From Chenggangzhangella methanolivorans (GTDB lineage: Bacteria; Pseudomonadota; Alphaproteobacteria; Rhizobiales; Methylopilaceae): DNA of 64,000 bases. Both the position numbers and the translations under genes were made by a program. The stretch lies in NCBI RefSeq assembly GCF_019797865.1, contig NZ_CP081869.1, positions 2,170,001 to 2,234,000 of the forward strand, in the 5' to 3' direction. Positions 1 through 9,532 of the stretch are shown here, piece after piece. Position 1 is the first letter of the stretch. Each line of letters opens with the position of its first letter. A model generated the notes under the pieces. It had not been told where the DNA came from, ran no database searches, and saw nothing but the letters and a program-made list of their open reading frames with translations.

Positions 1-1
1 C

Positions 2-915
2 CGCCGCGCCCGCTACGCCGCACGTTACGGCGCGGACGTGCGGCTGACGGGCCTTCGCCGGTCGAAATCGGCGGCGGTCGATCCTGACGGCCTCGGGCGA
101 GGCGACTGGGACAGGAGCGCGCCGCCGCCCGAGGACTTTCTCGACGCCGCGCAGGCCCACGTGCTGATCGAGGCCGGCCCGTCGGACTTCCGCACCGGCG
201 GGCCGGGGCTCGGCTATATGAGGGCCGCGCTGTCGTCCGGCAGGCATGTGATCGCGGTGTCGAAAGGCGCGCTCGTCCATGACGGCCCGGGCCTGAGGGA
301 GCTCGCGGCCCGCCACGGCGTCCGGCTCAAGATCAGCGGCGCCGCCGCGGCGGCCCTTCCGACCATCGACCTCATCGAGCACGATCTCGCGGGCTGCGAG
401 ATCGTCTCGATCGAGGAATCCTCAACGCCACCAGCAACCATCTGCTGACCGAGATGATGGAGCGCGACGTCACGCTTGGGGAGGCGCTCGCCGCGGCGCA
501 GGGGGCCGGTTTCGCCGAGGCCGATCCGAGCCTCGACGTCGACGGCTGGGACGCCGCCTCGAAGCTTCTGATCCTGCTCAACTTCGGACTGGGCGCATCG
601 CTCACGATGACCGATCTCTCCGTCGGCGGCGTCGGGCATGTCGAGCTGGACGACGTTCGCCGCTGGCGGGACGCCGGGCTGTCGCCGAGGCTCGTCGCCC
701 ATGCGAGGCGGGCAAGCGACGGTCTCGCCGCCGGCGTCGAGCTCCGCACCTATCCGGCGAGCGACCTGTTCGCGCTGGCGCGGGGCAAGACCAAGGCGAT
801 CCGCATCGCGACCGACGCGGTGGGCGAACTGGTGGTCAGCAGCTGCGCCTCGGAGCCGGCGGCGACGGCCGCCGCCGCGCTCAAGGACCTCGAGCACATC
901 CTCGCGACCGGCTGA
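2..915 (+). CDS. homoserine dehydrogenase-like protein (5' partial, frameshifted)
   Basis: The 3' part of a homoserine dehydrogenase-family NAD(P)-dependent oxidoreductase; the N-terminal nucleotide-binding part begins before the window. Seen: a run matching the family's cofactor and substrate core (VIAVSKGALV, LKISGAAAAALP), then after a frame change the signature GILNATSNHLLTEM and the GFAEADPSLDVDGWDAASKL block that marks the catalytic domain. The two halves lie in different frames. Around position 414 one G appears missing: GAGGAATCC stands where GAGGGAATCC would keep the frame. No C-terminal ACT domain follows, so this is the short form. Threonine/methionine branch biosynthesis is the usual role, but divergent relatives act on other substrates, so the exact substrate is open. 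Confidence 0.75.
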
Positions 916-1047
916 GCCGGCCGAGGACGTTCGAGCCCCGTGGCTGACGCGCGCCGACGGCGCGACGCAAGCCCGCTGCGATCGCGAACGCGCTGATCTC
1001 GCGATTGCCCCGCCATCGCGCATCGGCTAGGTTCCGCCGCGTCGCCA

Positions 1048-1124
<77 letters not shown>

Positions 1125-1269
1125 CGTCTCCACATCCCGGCGAAACTTCGTGCGGCGCTCGAAAGCGCAGCCGCTTTCGCGTCGGAAGACGAATGGCCGG
1201 CGCGCGCGATCGATCCACCTCCATCGGGGGCTGCGGCGACGGTCGCCGGAAGCCGAACGGGAGGACAGG

Positions 1270-1536
1270 ATGAGCGATCGAACCCATGCGAACGGCCCTC
1301 TGGTCAACCAGAACGTCGTTTTCGTCCTGGAGAGCGCGGAAAGCGGAGCGCCGAGCGAAAGCCGGGGATTCATCACCCATGTCGGACTGTCCGAGGTCAC
1401 CGCCTCGTTCCCGACCACAACCGGCCCGTTCACCGCGACCTTCGCGCATGAATGGCTCAGGCCGGCCGAAAGCCCGGACGAGTGGCTGGTCACGGCGCGC
1501 CTGGCCCCGGTCGATCGGCCGTCACGGCCAGCCTAG
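1270..1536 (+). CDS. small hypothetical protein
   Basis: An 88-residue soluble protein beginning [18 protein letters not shown]. The ATG at 1270 follows a purine-rich GAGGACAGG. The composition is mixed and balanced, unlike antisense shadow ORFs in this GC-rich DNA. I recognise no domain, signal peptide or membrane segment. It sits alone between tRNA-Arg and the TPR sulfotransferase. Function unknown. Confidence 0.5.
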   Translation: MSDRTHANGPLVNQNVVFVLESAESGAPSESRGFITHVGLSEVTASFPTTTGPFTATFAHEWLRPAESPDEWLVTARLAPVDRPSRPA

Positions 1537-1715
1537 CAGGTTCGGCGGCGCGGCAGGTCTGGCGGGATGGCCTTCACAGGCGTCGGGCGGCGGTCTTCGC
1601 CGCCGTCGAGCGGCCCGTAAACCGTGACCCGAGAGGCCCTGGGCGGGCGCTAGGCCTCAAGAGGCCAATGGGATACCTTCCGCGCGCTCCGTACGCCCAG
1701 TTGGCTTGGCAGTCC

Positions 1716-3557
1716 ATGCAATCAGAAGATTTCGCGACGTCCCTTTGCCCGTGCGGCAGCGGTCTGAAGCCCGCCAAATGCTGCGAATTGAACGTGTGGA
1801 CCGCGGGTCCGCCCTCCGCCGCGGCCCGGTCTGCCGACGGTCCTGCGGCGCAGGGCGTCAAGGCGTTCAAGCAAGGCGACTATCCCGTGGCCGCCAGGCT
1901 CGCGGTCGAGGCGCTCGAACGGTCCCCGTTCGATCCCGTGGCGCTCAAGGCGCTCGCCGGCGTCCGCGAGCTTGAAGGGCGCGCCGGAGCCGCAATCACC
2001 CTGCTCCGCCGCGCCGCCCATTTCGACACCAGCGACTATGCGACGACCGTCAAGCTCGTCCAGATGGCGATCGCGAGGGGCGGGGCCGAGGCCGCCGAGC
2101 CGCATGCGCGGCAGGCGGTGCGGCTCTCGCCCACGAACCCGCAGGCCCATTACCTGATGGGCATGACGATGACCCAGCTCGGCCGCCATGCGCTCGCCGC
2201 GCACCACAATCGCCGGGCGCTCGAGCTGTCGCCCCGGCGCGAGCCGCTGATCCTGACCAACCTCGCCACCAACCTGCTCGAGACCGGCGAGATCGAGACC
2301 GCAAGGGAGCTGTTCCGGGAGGCCGACGCGGCCCAGCCGAACGATCGGCGCACGCTGCTCGCCTGGGCGCGGCTCGAGGAGATCGACCGCAAGTTCGACG
2401 ACGCCGAAACGCTGCTCGACCGCGTGGACCAGATCGCGCGGAACAATCCGCAGGCGACGCTGCGCCGCGCGACGGTGCTCGGCCGCCGCGGGCGCGTGGA
2501 CGAGGCCGTGAAGCTGCTGGACGAGCGCGCGAGCGCCGGGGCGCGCCAGCTCGGACCGCAGGAGCTCTTGGAGCGCGGCCGCCTGAAGGACCGGCTCGGC
2601 CTGCACGACGAGGCCTGGGCGGATTTTTCAGCCGGGAAGGCGCGCGCGCTGGAGCTCGGCGCCGGAGCCTATGACGAGGCGGCCGCAAACAGGCTGACCA
2701 GCAACCTGAAGACCTATTTCACGCGCGAGCGCCTCGCGGTCCTGCCGCGCGCCGAAGACCGGCGGGACGGGCCGCAACCCATCTTCATCCTCGGCTTCCC
2801 GCGCTCGGGAACGACGCTCGTCGAGCAGACGCTCTCGTCGAGCGACGCGATCTCGGCCGGCGACGAACTGCCATTCGTCGGCCAGATCGCCGCGATCAGC
2901 CCGCGTCTGCTCAGCAGCCCCTGGGAATACCCCGGCTCGCTGTCGGACCTGCTACTCGGCGACCGCCGGGAGGGCCTCGACGACCTCCGGAACTTCTATC
3001 TCGCGAGCGCGCGGCGCATGGGCGTCGCGCGCGACGACACGCCGTTCTTCACCGACAAGATGCCGCTGAACGAGACCCATCTCGGCCTCATCGCGCTGAT
3101 GTTCCCGCGCGCGCCTCTGGTCCATGTCGTGCGCCATCCGCTCGACGTGATGGTGTCGGCCATGTCGAACTTCTTCACCCACGGCTTCGGCTGCGGCAGG
3201 GACCTCGAGAGCGCCGCCAAGCACCTGCTGATGACGGCGGATCTCGTCGAGCACTACCGCGGCGTCGCCGACCTCAACTATCTCGAGCTGCGCTACGAGG
3301 ACATCGTCGACGACCAGGAGGCGACGGTGCGCCGCCTGTTCGACTTCGTGGGCGTTCCGTTCGATCCGAAGGCGCTCGAATTCGAGGCCAACGAGCGCTA
3401 TGCGCGCACGGCGAGCTACGCGCAGGTGAAGGAGCCGCTCTATCGGCGCTCGCGCCACCGGCACCAGAACTACCTGCGCCACCTCGCGCCGGCCCAGAAG
3501 ATCCTCGCGCCGCTGATCGAGCGTCTCGGCTACGAGGTCGAGCCGCTGGCGGCCTGA
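1716..3557 (+). CDS. TPR-repeat sulfotransferase with N-terminal SEC-C-like zinc motif
   Basis: A 613-residue protein in three parts. Residues about 11-23 hold a SEC-C-like cluster (CPCGSGLKPAKCC) expected to bind zinc. Residues about 40-320 are a series of TPR-type helical repeats. The C-terminal about 270 residues form a sulfotransferase domain opening with the 5'-phosphosulfate loop FILGFPRSGTTLVEQ, followed by VVRHPLDVMVS, the typical 3'-phosphate-binding segment. The family moves a sulfuryl group from PAPS to a hydroxyl on a carbohydrate or protein; the acceptor here is unknown. I chose the ATG at 1716; an in-frame ATG at 1668 would add 16 residues. The gene ends facing the TPR glycosyltransferase, with a shared hairpin between the stops. 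Confidence 0.8.
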   Translation: MQSEDFATSLCPCGSGLKPAKCCELNVWTAGPPSAAARSADGPAAQGVKAFKQGDYPVAARLAVEALERSPFDPVALKALAGVRELEGRAGAAITLLRRAAHFDTSDYATTVKLVQMAIARGGAEAAEPHARQAVRLSPTNPQAHYLMGMTMTQLGRHALAAHHNRRALELSPRREPLILTNLATNLLETGEIETARELFREADAAQPNDRRTLLAWARLEEIDRKFDDAETLLDRVDQIARNNPQATLRRATVLGRRGRVDEAVKLLDERASAGARQLGPQELLERGRLKDRLGLHDEAWADFSAGKARALELGAGAYDEAAANRLTSNLKTYFTRERLAVLPRAEDRRDGPQPIFILGFPRSGTTLVEQTLSSSDAISAGDELPFVGQIAAISPRLLSSPWEYPGSLSDLLLGDRREGLDDLRNFYLASARRMGVARDDTPFFTDKMPLNETHLGLIALMFPRAPLVHVVRHPLDVMVSAMSNFFTHGFGCGRDLESAAKHLLMTADLVEHYRGVADLNYLELRYEDIVDDQEATVRRLFDFVGVPFDPKALEFEANERYARTASYAQVKEPLYRRSRHRHQNYLRHLAPAQKILAPLIERLGYEVEPLAA

Positions 3558-3577
3558 GACGGGCCGCGGCTCAGGCC
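3551..3577. terminator. shared hairpin between convergent genes
   Basis: GGCCTGAG and CTCAGGCC form a perfect 8-bp stem around an 11-nt loop, spanning the two convergent stop codons. There is no strong U-run on either side, so efficiency as an intrinsic terminator is uncertain. Confidence 0.4.
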
Positions 3578-6411
3578 TTCTGCCAGTTCCGCGCGTCGCT
3601 CTTGTAGGACTTCGCCGCCCCCGCCCGCACCGTGCGGCGGAAGGCGTCGAGCGGCGCGACGTGGACGTTCGCCGGCAGCCGCAGGTCGGGCTCGGCGACG
3701 ATCGCGCGCGCGATCACGCGCGTTACGAGGCCGGGGCCGGTGGCGAGCCAGATCGACTCGCCCGCCCCCAAGAGCACGTTCTCGGTCGCCTCCTCCAGCA
3801 GCCTGGCGACCAGCGGATGGCCGGCGGCGGCGGCGATGAAGTTGTTGCCGAGCGAGCCGAGGCGCTCCTGGTAGAGCACGAGCTCCGCGCCGTCGGGGAC
3901 AAGGCTCGTCAGCGGCCGCTCGCAGGCGTCGTCGGCGTCGAGATAGGCGCCGCCGAACTCGTGGAGCGCGGCGTAGCGGAACAGGTCCGCGCGCATCGCG
4001 ACATGCGGGGCCGCCTCATAGGCCCGGATCACGCGCCAGTCCGACAGCGAGCCGAGAAAGCGCCGCGCGGCCGCGTCGTTCCACCGCCGGCTGATCCGGT
4101 CGGCGTTGGCGGCGCGCGCCTCGGCCATGCAGCGCTCGACGTCGGCCGGCGCCTCGGCTCCGTCCCAGAACTGGTGCAGCAGCTTCGGCGGACCGCCGCG
4201 GTCGCTCGCCTCGGCGCGGAAGCCGAGCCGGCCGGAGCGCGCGCAGGCGACGATCAGTCCGAGCGCGGGGCCGAAGGCGTTCGGATCGCGGCGCACCTGC
4301 TCGGCGGCGGCCGCCGCCAGCGCCTCGTCGCCCTCGCCGGCCCGCGCGTCGAGCTCGCCGAGCGCCTCGCCCGAAAGGCGCAGCTCGTTCACCACCTGCC
4401 CGGTCAGGCTCCTGAGGCGCCCGCCGCCGCTCGTCGCCGCCCCGCCGTCCACCGCCTCGCGCGGCGTCTTCCTCAGCGCGGCCCAGGCGGCGGCCGGGCG
4501 CATCGCGCCGATGTTCGCCCAAGCCAGCCCCTCGGCGGCCGTCCGGTTGGCGGGCGCGGCGGTCAGGATGGATTCGGCCTGCTCCTGCGCGCCGGCGTAA
4601 TCCATCGTCATCAGCGCGAGGTTGAGCTCGAACAGGTCGCGGCCGAGCCGCTCGCGGGCGTCGTCCTCGGCGAAGCCGTCCATCCGGCCGCGCGCCTCCT
4701 CCCACCGCCCGAGCGTGAGCAGCAGATTGGCCTGCGTCACCTTCAGTCTCGGCGTGTCGGGATCGGGCGCGGCCGCGAGCGTGGAGAGCGCCTGCTCGTA
4801 GCGGCCGAGACGCGTCAGCGCGCGCACATATCGAAGCCGCCGCTTCTCGCTCTGCGGCGCGGCCGCGACCTCGGCGGCCAGGATGGAGGCCGCGCCCTCG
4901 AGATCGCCGGCCGCCGAGGCGACGCCGGCCCGGACCTCGGCGAGGCCCTCATAGGACGGGCGCGACGCGGCGAGGCGCTGGAGTTCGGCGGCGGCCTCGT
5001 CGACGCGGCCTGCGCCCGCAAGCAGCAGCGCGCGTTCGCCGACGAGCTCCGCGGCGTCCGGCGTGGCCGCAAGCCCGTCCTCGACGGCCGCGAGCGCCTC
5101 GACGGTCCGCAACAGACGAGCGAGCGCCCTCGCCCAGCGCACGCGCTTCGACGCGTCCGCGGGATCGGCCGTGACGGCGGCGCGCGTCGCAGCCTCGATC
5201 TGAACGAGATCCCCGGAGGCGCCGGCGAGGTCGGCGCGCATCCTCGCAAGCTCTGGCAGCTCGACGCCGGAGCCCTCCAGGCGGTCGAGCTCGGCCCGCG
5301 CCTCGTCGAGCCGGCCAAGCGTCACGAGCAGCGAGACGCGCGTCGCCGAGAGCTGGATCTGGTCCGGATCACGGCGCAGGCCCTCGTCGACGGCGGCGAG
5401 CGCCTCGAGCGGGCGCGACAGGCGCACGAGCGCGCGCGCCCAGCGCCGCCGCCGCTCGGCGTCCCGCGGCTCGTCGGCTGCGTCGGCGCGCAGGATCGCT
5501 TCGGCCGCCGCCGGATCGCCGGCGGCCTCCAGAACCTCGGCCCGCAGGGCCGGCAGGCGCCGGTCGCGCCCGCTCAGCGCCGCGAAGCGGTCGAGCTCGG
5601 CCTGCGCGTCCGAGGCCCGGCCGAGACGGCACAGCAGCCGGACGTGGTCGGGAAACAGCTTCGTCGGCGCCGCGCGCTGGGCGCGGCCAAGCGCTTCGAG
5701 CGCCTCCTCTTCCCGCGACAGGCGCATCAACGCCCGCGCCCAGCGACGGAGCCCCCCGGCGTCGTCTGGACGCGCGGCGCAGTCGGCGGCGTAGATCGTC
5801 TCGGCGGCGGCGTGGTCGCCGTCGGCCTCGGCGAGGGCGCCTCGCAGTTCGGGAAGCCTCGGATCGTCGTCACGGACGACGGCCGCGAAGGCCTCCGTCG
5901 CCGTCCGCGCCTCGTCGATCCGGCCGAGACGCCGCAGCAGCGCGACGCGCTCGAACAGCAGCTTCGGCTCGGAGGGCGCGCGCGCCAGCGCCTCGTCGAC
6001 GATCGCCGCCGCCTCTTCGGTCCGCGACGCCTTGGCGAGCGTGCGGACCCAGCGCTTCAGCCAGTTGAGGTCGTCGGGGCGACGCCCGGCCTCGGCGCGG
6101 AAGAACGCCTCGGCGGCGACCGGGTCGTTGCGCGCGTCGGCGAGCGCGCCGCGCAATTCGGCGAGCCGCTCCTGCGCCGGGTCGAGCGCCGCCAGCCGTT
6201 CGACCGCCGCGCCGGCGTCGTCGATCCGCCCCAGCCCGAGCAGGAGGGCGGCCTGCTCGGCGACGAGATCGAGGGCTTCCGGATCGGCGCGGAGGCTTGT
6301 TTCAAGACAGGCGAGCGCGTCTTCGAAACGACCTTCCCGGCGCAGCTTGCGCGCCTGCTTCAGGCGCTTCGACCCGGAGGGGTGCTCGATGCTTCGCGTG
6401 ATGTCGGTCAT
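3571..6411 (-). CDS. TPR-repeat protein with C-terminal DXD glycosyltransferase domain
   Basis: A 946-residue protein. The first about 650 residues are a long degenerate repeat array, roughly 68 residues per unit, recurring as RWARAL-L-R-EALAAV...LL--LGR-DEA. They read as TPR-type helical pairs. The last about 220 residues match the sugar-binding glycosyltransferase fold (Gly_transf_sug, OCH1-like): KLLHQFWDG, then ADLFRYAALHEFGGAYLDADDACE with the DxD metal/nucleotide-sugar motif. Substrate unknown; cell-surface glycan or protein glycosylation is the usual setting. It is convergent with the TPR sulfotransferase, so the two could decorate the same surface molecule (inference). No signal peptide is seen. 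Confidence 0.78.
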   Translation of the reverse strand: MTDITRSIEHPSGSKRLKQARKLRREGRFEDALACLETSLRADPEALDLVAEQAALLLGLGRIDDAGAAVERLAALDPAQERLAELRGALADARNDPVAAEAFFRAEAGRRPDDLNWLKRWVRTLAKASRTEEAAAIVDEALARAPSEPKLLFERVALLRRLGRIDEARTATEAFAAVVRDDDPRLPELRGALAEADGDHAAAETIYAADCAARPDDAGGLRRWARALMRLSREEEALEALGRAQRAAPTKLFPDHVRLLCRLGRASDAQAELDRFAALSGRDRRLPALRAEVLEAAGDPAAAEAILRADAADEPRDAERRRRWARALVRLSRPLEALAAVDEGLRRDPDQIQLSATRVSLLVTLGRLDEARAELDRLEGSGVELPELARMRADLAGASGDLVQIEAATRAAVTADPADASKRVRWARALARLLRTVEALAAVEDGLAATPDAAELVGERALLLAGAGRVDEAAAELQRLAASRPSYEGLAEVRAGVASAAGDLEGAASILAAEVAAAPQSEKRRLRYVRALTRLGRYEQALSTLAAAPDPDTPRLKVTQANLLLTLGRWEEARGRMDGFAEDDARERLGRDLFELNLALMTMDYAGAQEQAESILTAAPANRTAAEGLAWANIGAMRPAAAWAALRKTPREAVDGGAATSGGGRLRSLTGQVVNELRLSGEALGELDARAGEGDEALAAAAAEQVRRDPNAFGPALGLIVACARSGRLGFRAEASDRGGPPKLLHQFWDGAEAPADVERCMAEARAANADRISRRWNDAAARRFLGSLSDWRVIRAYEAAPHVAMRADLFRYAALHEFGGAYLDADDACERPLTSLVPDGAELVLYQERLGSLGNNFIAAAAGHPLVARLLEEATENVLLGAGESIWLATGPGLVTRVIARAIVAEPDLRLPANVHVAPLDAFRRTVRAGAAKSYKSDARNWQKA

Positions 6412-6676
6412 GAGCGCGCCATCGGCAGGTCAGGCGGCGATTGGCCGGATCTCGCCGGCGGCGTCCGCGATCGAGGCGCCGGAGCGAGAGAAAACGAACT
6501 GGCCTTCCACGCCGCAGATCCCCCCGGATCGACTTCCTTACGCGCCCGATCGAGTGACGGATTCGCTTCAATGAACGGTACGTTCTCACTGCAAAAGGCC
6601 AGAGGCCCGCGAGTGAGTCGAGAGAAATCCGGGGCGCCGCAGCCACCCCGGGGACCTCGCTCGCATGCGCAGGCCC

Positions 6677-7684
6677 CTAAGCGCCGAACCGCGCGCGGTA
6701 GTCCTGGGGCGTGGCGGCGAGCAGGCGCAGGAAGCTTCGGCGCATCGTCTCCTCGGAGCCGAAGCCGCAGCGTTCGGCGATCCGCTTGCCCGGCAGCCTG
6801 GTCTCGGCCAGCAACTGGCGGGCGGCCTCGACCCGGAGCCGCTCGACGGCGCGGGCGGGCGTCACGCCGGTCTCCTCGACATAGCGCCGGCTGAAGCTGC
6901 GCTCGCTCATGCCGGCTTCGGCGGCGAGCGTTGCGAGCGACAGGTCCCCGGAGAGGCGCGTCCGGATCCAGCGATGCAGCGCGCCGAACCTGTCCTGCGA
7001 CGTCTGCAGCGACAGCGCGGCGCTGAATTGGGCCTGGCCGCCCGGCCGCTTCAGGAACACCACGAGATGGCGCGCGACCGCGAGCGCCATGTCGCGCCCC
7101 AGATCCTCCTCGACGAGCGCGAGCGCGAGGTCGATCCCCGCGCTGACGCCGGCCGAGGTCCAGACGTCGCCGTCGCGGATGAAGATCGGGTCGGGCTCGA
7201 CCTCGACGGCGGGGTGGCGCTTGGCGAGCGCCTCGCAGAACGACCAGTGCGTGACGGCGCGCCGTCCGTCGAGCGCGCCCGCCGCCGCCAGAAGGAACGC
7301 CCCGGTGCAGACCGAGGCGGTGCGCCGCGCGCGGCCCGAGCGGGCGGCGACCCAGGCCACGAGCCCTGCGTCCTCGGCCGCGGCGTGGACGCCGCCGCCG
7401 CCCGCGATCACCAGCGTGTCGATCGCCGAGCCGGGATCGGGAAGCGCCTCCGTCGCGAGCGTGACGCCCGCGGTCGACACGACGCTCGCGCCGCCGCTGG
7501 CGACCAGCCGGCAGAGATAGGGCGCCGCGTCTCCGGCCCTCGCCGCATAGTCGTTGGCGGTGGCGAAGACCTGCGTCGGGCCCGCCACGTCGAGCAACTG
7601 CACCGCCGGGAAGGCGACGACCTCGACGACGCGCGGTTCTGCAGCGCGCGACGGGTTTGGCGGAAAGCGAGGGGTCTTTGGCAT
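6677..7684 (-). CDS. GlxA-type transcriptional regulator (DJ-1/PfpI + AraC HTH)
   Basis: A 335-residue regulator. Residues about 15-190 form a DJ-1/PfpI-like sensory domain (VVAFPAVQLLDVAGP, SVCTGAFLLAAAG, RRAVTHWSF). The last about 100 residues carry the double helix-turn-helix of AraC/XylS proteins (LATLAAEAGMSERSFSRRY, IAERCGFGSEETMRRSF). The start at 7684 is the only good one before the domain. It is transcribed away from the isonitrile hydratase gene across a 58-bp gap, the usual place for a pathway-specific activator. The sensory domain keeps the cysteine and THW motifs of the neighbouring enzyme, so it may bind the same ligand (inference). Confidence 0.85.
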   Translation of the reverse strand: MPKTPRFPPNPSRAAEPRVVEVVAFPAVQLLDVAGPTQVFATANDYAARAGDAAPYLCRLVASGGASVVSTAGVTLATEALPDPGSAIDTLVIAGGGGVHAAAEDAGLVAWVAARSGRARRTASVCTGAFLLAAAGALDGRRAVTHWSFCEALAKRHPAVEVEPDPIFIRDGDVWTSAGVSAGIDLALALVEEDLGRDMALAVARHLVVFLKRPGGQAQFSAALSLQTSQDRFGALHRWIRTRLSGDLSLATLAAEAGMSERSFSRRYVEETGVTPARAVERLRVEAARQLLAETRLPGKRIAERCGFGSEETMRRSFLRLLAATPQDYRARFGA

Positions 7685-7742
7685 CTCCGCCAGAGAGTGG
7701 CCGGCTAGGGTGGATCTGTCCAGTCCACCCGAGGAGGCGCAC

Positions 7743-8450
7743 ATGACCCCCGCCGACGCCCATCTCCAGATCGGTTCGCTGCTGTTTGAAGGCCTCGACC
7801 AGATCGACCTCACCGGCCCCTACGAGGTTCTGGCCCGGATCCCCGACGCGACCTATCGCGTCTATGGCCGGACGGCCGATCAGGTCCGCGACGTCCGCGG
7901 CCTCCGGATCGCGCCCGACGCCGCGATCGCCGACGCCCCGCAGCTCGACGTGCTGCACATCCCTGGAGGCCTCGGACAGGAGGCGCTGATGGAGGACGAG
8001 GCCGTGCTCGGCTGGATCCGCCGCCAGGCGGCGGGCGCGAAGATCGTGTTCTCCGTCTGCACCGGCGCGCTCGTCTGCGGCGCGGCCGGGCTGCTCAAGG
8101 GACGGCGCGCCACCACCCACTGGAACTCGATCCACCTGCTGCCGTTCTTCGGCGCGACGCCCGTCGACGAGCGCGTGGTGGTCGACGACGGCTTCGTGTT
8201 CGCCGCGGGCGTCACCGCCGGGATCGACGGCGCGCTGAGGCTCGCGGCGATGCTGCGCGGCGAGGACGTCGCGCAGGCGATCCAGCTTTACATGGCCTAT
8301 GCGCCCGAGCCGCCCTTCGACAGCGGGGACCCGAAGACCGCGCCGGCCGCGGTGCTCGCCGAGGCGCGGCGGGCCGTCGCCGACGTCACGGCCAGGCGCG
8401 AGGCCACCGCGCGCCGCGTCGCAGCCCGCCTCGGCGTGGCCGTCGGGTGA
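7743..8450 (+). CDS. inhA: isonitrile hydratase / DJ-1-PfpI family protein
   Basis: A 235-residue DJ-1/PfpI-superfamily protein closely matching the layout of Pseudomonas isonitrile hydratase, which hydrates isonitriles to N-substituted formamides. Visible counterparts of the known catalytic residues are Asp22 (QIDLTGPYEVL), Cys106 and Thr107 (FSVCTGAL). The following GRRATTHWNS and the C-terminal APEPPFDSGDPKTAP stretch are also shared with that enzyme. Length is normal for the family. The ATG at 7743 follows a GGAGGCGCAC Shine-Dalgarno region. Divergent from a GlxA-type regulator and followed by LysR and nitrilase genes, it fits a nitrile/isonitrile degradation locus. Confidence 0.8.
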   Translation: MTPADAHLQIGSLLFEGLDQIDLTGPYEVLARIPDATYRVYGRTADQVRDVRGLRIAPDAAIADAPQLDVLHIPGGLGQEALMEDEAVLGWIRRQAAGAKIVFSVCTGALVCGAAGLLKGRRATTHWNSIHLLPFFGATPVDERVVVDDGFVFAAGVTAGIDGALRLAAMLRGEDVAQAIQLYMAYAPEPPFDSGDPKTAPAAVLAEARRAVADVTARREATARRVAARLGVAVG

Positions 8451-8534
8451 GCGCCGGCGGGCGTTTCGTCCGGGCGCTCCGGCGTGTCACTCTGGGCGAC
8501 CAACGGTCCGTGACCTCGCGAGCCCGACACGCCG

Positions 8535-9431
8535 ATGTTCGACTGGAACGACCTCGCCTTCTTCGTCGAGCTTGCGCGGCACGGACGCCTCGCGCCCGCG
8601 GCCCGGCGCCTGAAGGTCGACAACACGACGGTGAGCCGGCGCATCGCCGAGCTCGAGCGCAGCCTCGACGCCAAGCTGTTCCAGCGCGGCTCGGACGGCT
8701 TCGAGCTCACGGAGGCGGGCGACAAGCTGTTCGTCATCGCCGAGGCGATCGAGCAGAAGATGATCTCGGTGCCCGAGGCGCTCGGCCTCGAGGACACGAG
8801 CTCGCCCTCGGGCCGGGTGCGGGTCGCCAGCATGGAGGGCATCGCGGCCTTCTACCTGTCGGCGCGGTTCGCGGAGTTCGCCGCCGTCATGCCGGGCCTC
8901 GTGGTCGAACTCGTCACAGAGCGGCACCTCATCAACCTGACGAAGCGCGAGGCCGACATCTCGGTCTCGTTCGTGCCGCCGAACGGCCCGCGGCTCTCGG
9001 TGCGGCGGGTCGGCGAGTTCCGCCTCGCGCTGTTCGGATCGGAGGCCTATTTCGCCCGGCGCGGACGGCCGGCCTCGCCCGCGGAGCTGCAGGACCACGA
9101 TTACGTCGATTATGTCGAAGACCTGATCGCCATCGAGCCGGTCCACTGGCTGATGGAGGTGCTGAAGCCCGGCAGCGTCGTCTTCCGCTCGACCAGCATG
9201 GCGGCGCAGCAGACCGCGGTCGCGACCGGGGCGGGACTGGCGCTGCTGCCGCTTTTCTCGGCGAAGACAAATCCGGCGCTCGTCCCCGTCCTGCCCGACG
9301 AGGTGATCGTGCGGCGCGAGCTCTATCTCGGTGTCCATCAGGACATCGAGCATCTCGCCCGGGTCCGCGCCGTGACGCGGTTCCTGACGGAGCTGTTCGC
9401 GCGGGGGGCGCCCTATCTGAACGAATTCTGA
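8535..9431 (+). CDS. LysR-family transcriptional regulator
   Basis: A 298-residue protein with the LysR winged HTH at residues 1-60 (FDWNDLAFFVELARHGRLAPAARRL, TTVSRRIAELE) and a PBP2-like effector domain from about 90 to 295. It lies 84 bp after the isonitrile hydratase gene and about 100 bp before the nitrilase gene, on the same strand. This arrangement suggests it responds to a nitrile, amide or carboxylate ligand and controls the downstream operon, although LysR proteins more often control divergent genes. The inducer cannot be read from sequence. Confidence 0.88.
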   Translation: MFDWNDLAFFVELARHGRLAPAARRLKVDNTTVSRRIAELERSLDAKLFQRGSDGFELTEAGDKLFVIAEAIEQKMISVPEALGLEDTSSPSGRVRVASMEGIAAFYLSARFAEFAAVMPGLVVELVTERHLINLTKREADISVSFVPPNGPRLSVRRVGEFRLALFGSEAYFARRGRPASPAELQDHDYVDYVEDLIAIEPVHWLMEVLKPGSVVFRSTSMAAQQTAVATGAGLALLPLFSAKTNPALVPVLPDEVIVRRELYLGVHQDIEHLARVRAVTRFLTELFARGAPYLNEF

Positions 9432-9532
9432 GCACGCCCTGCGAGAATGCAGCGACGGTTGCGGATTTTCCGCCTCGCCGGATCCGCAACCCTGGCGGTT
9501 AATGCGGCTCGCCATTTCCGGGAGCCGCTTCG

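Noticed and set aside
3661-6894. A 1077-codon open frame on the plus strand opposite the TPR glycosyltransferase
   Set aside because: Its composition is the Arg/Gly/Ala-rich pattern of antisense frames in GC-rich repeats. The minus strand encodes recognisable TPR and glycosyltransferase motifs.
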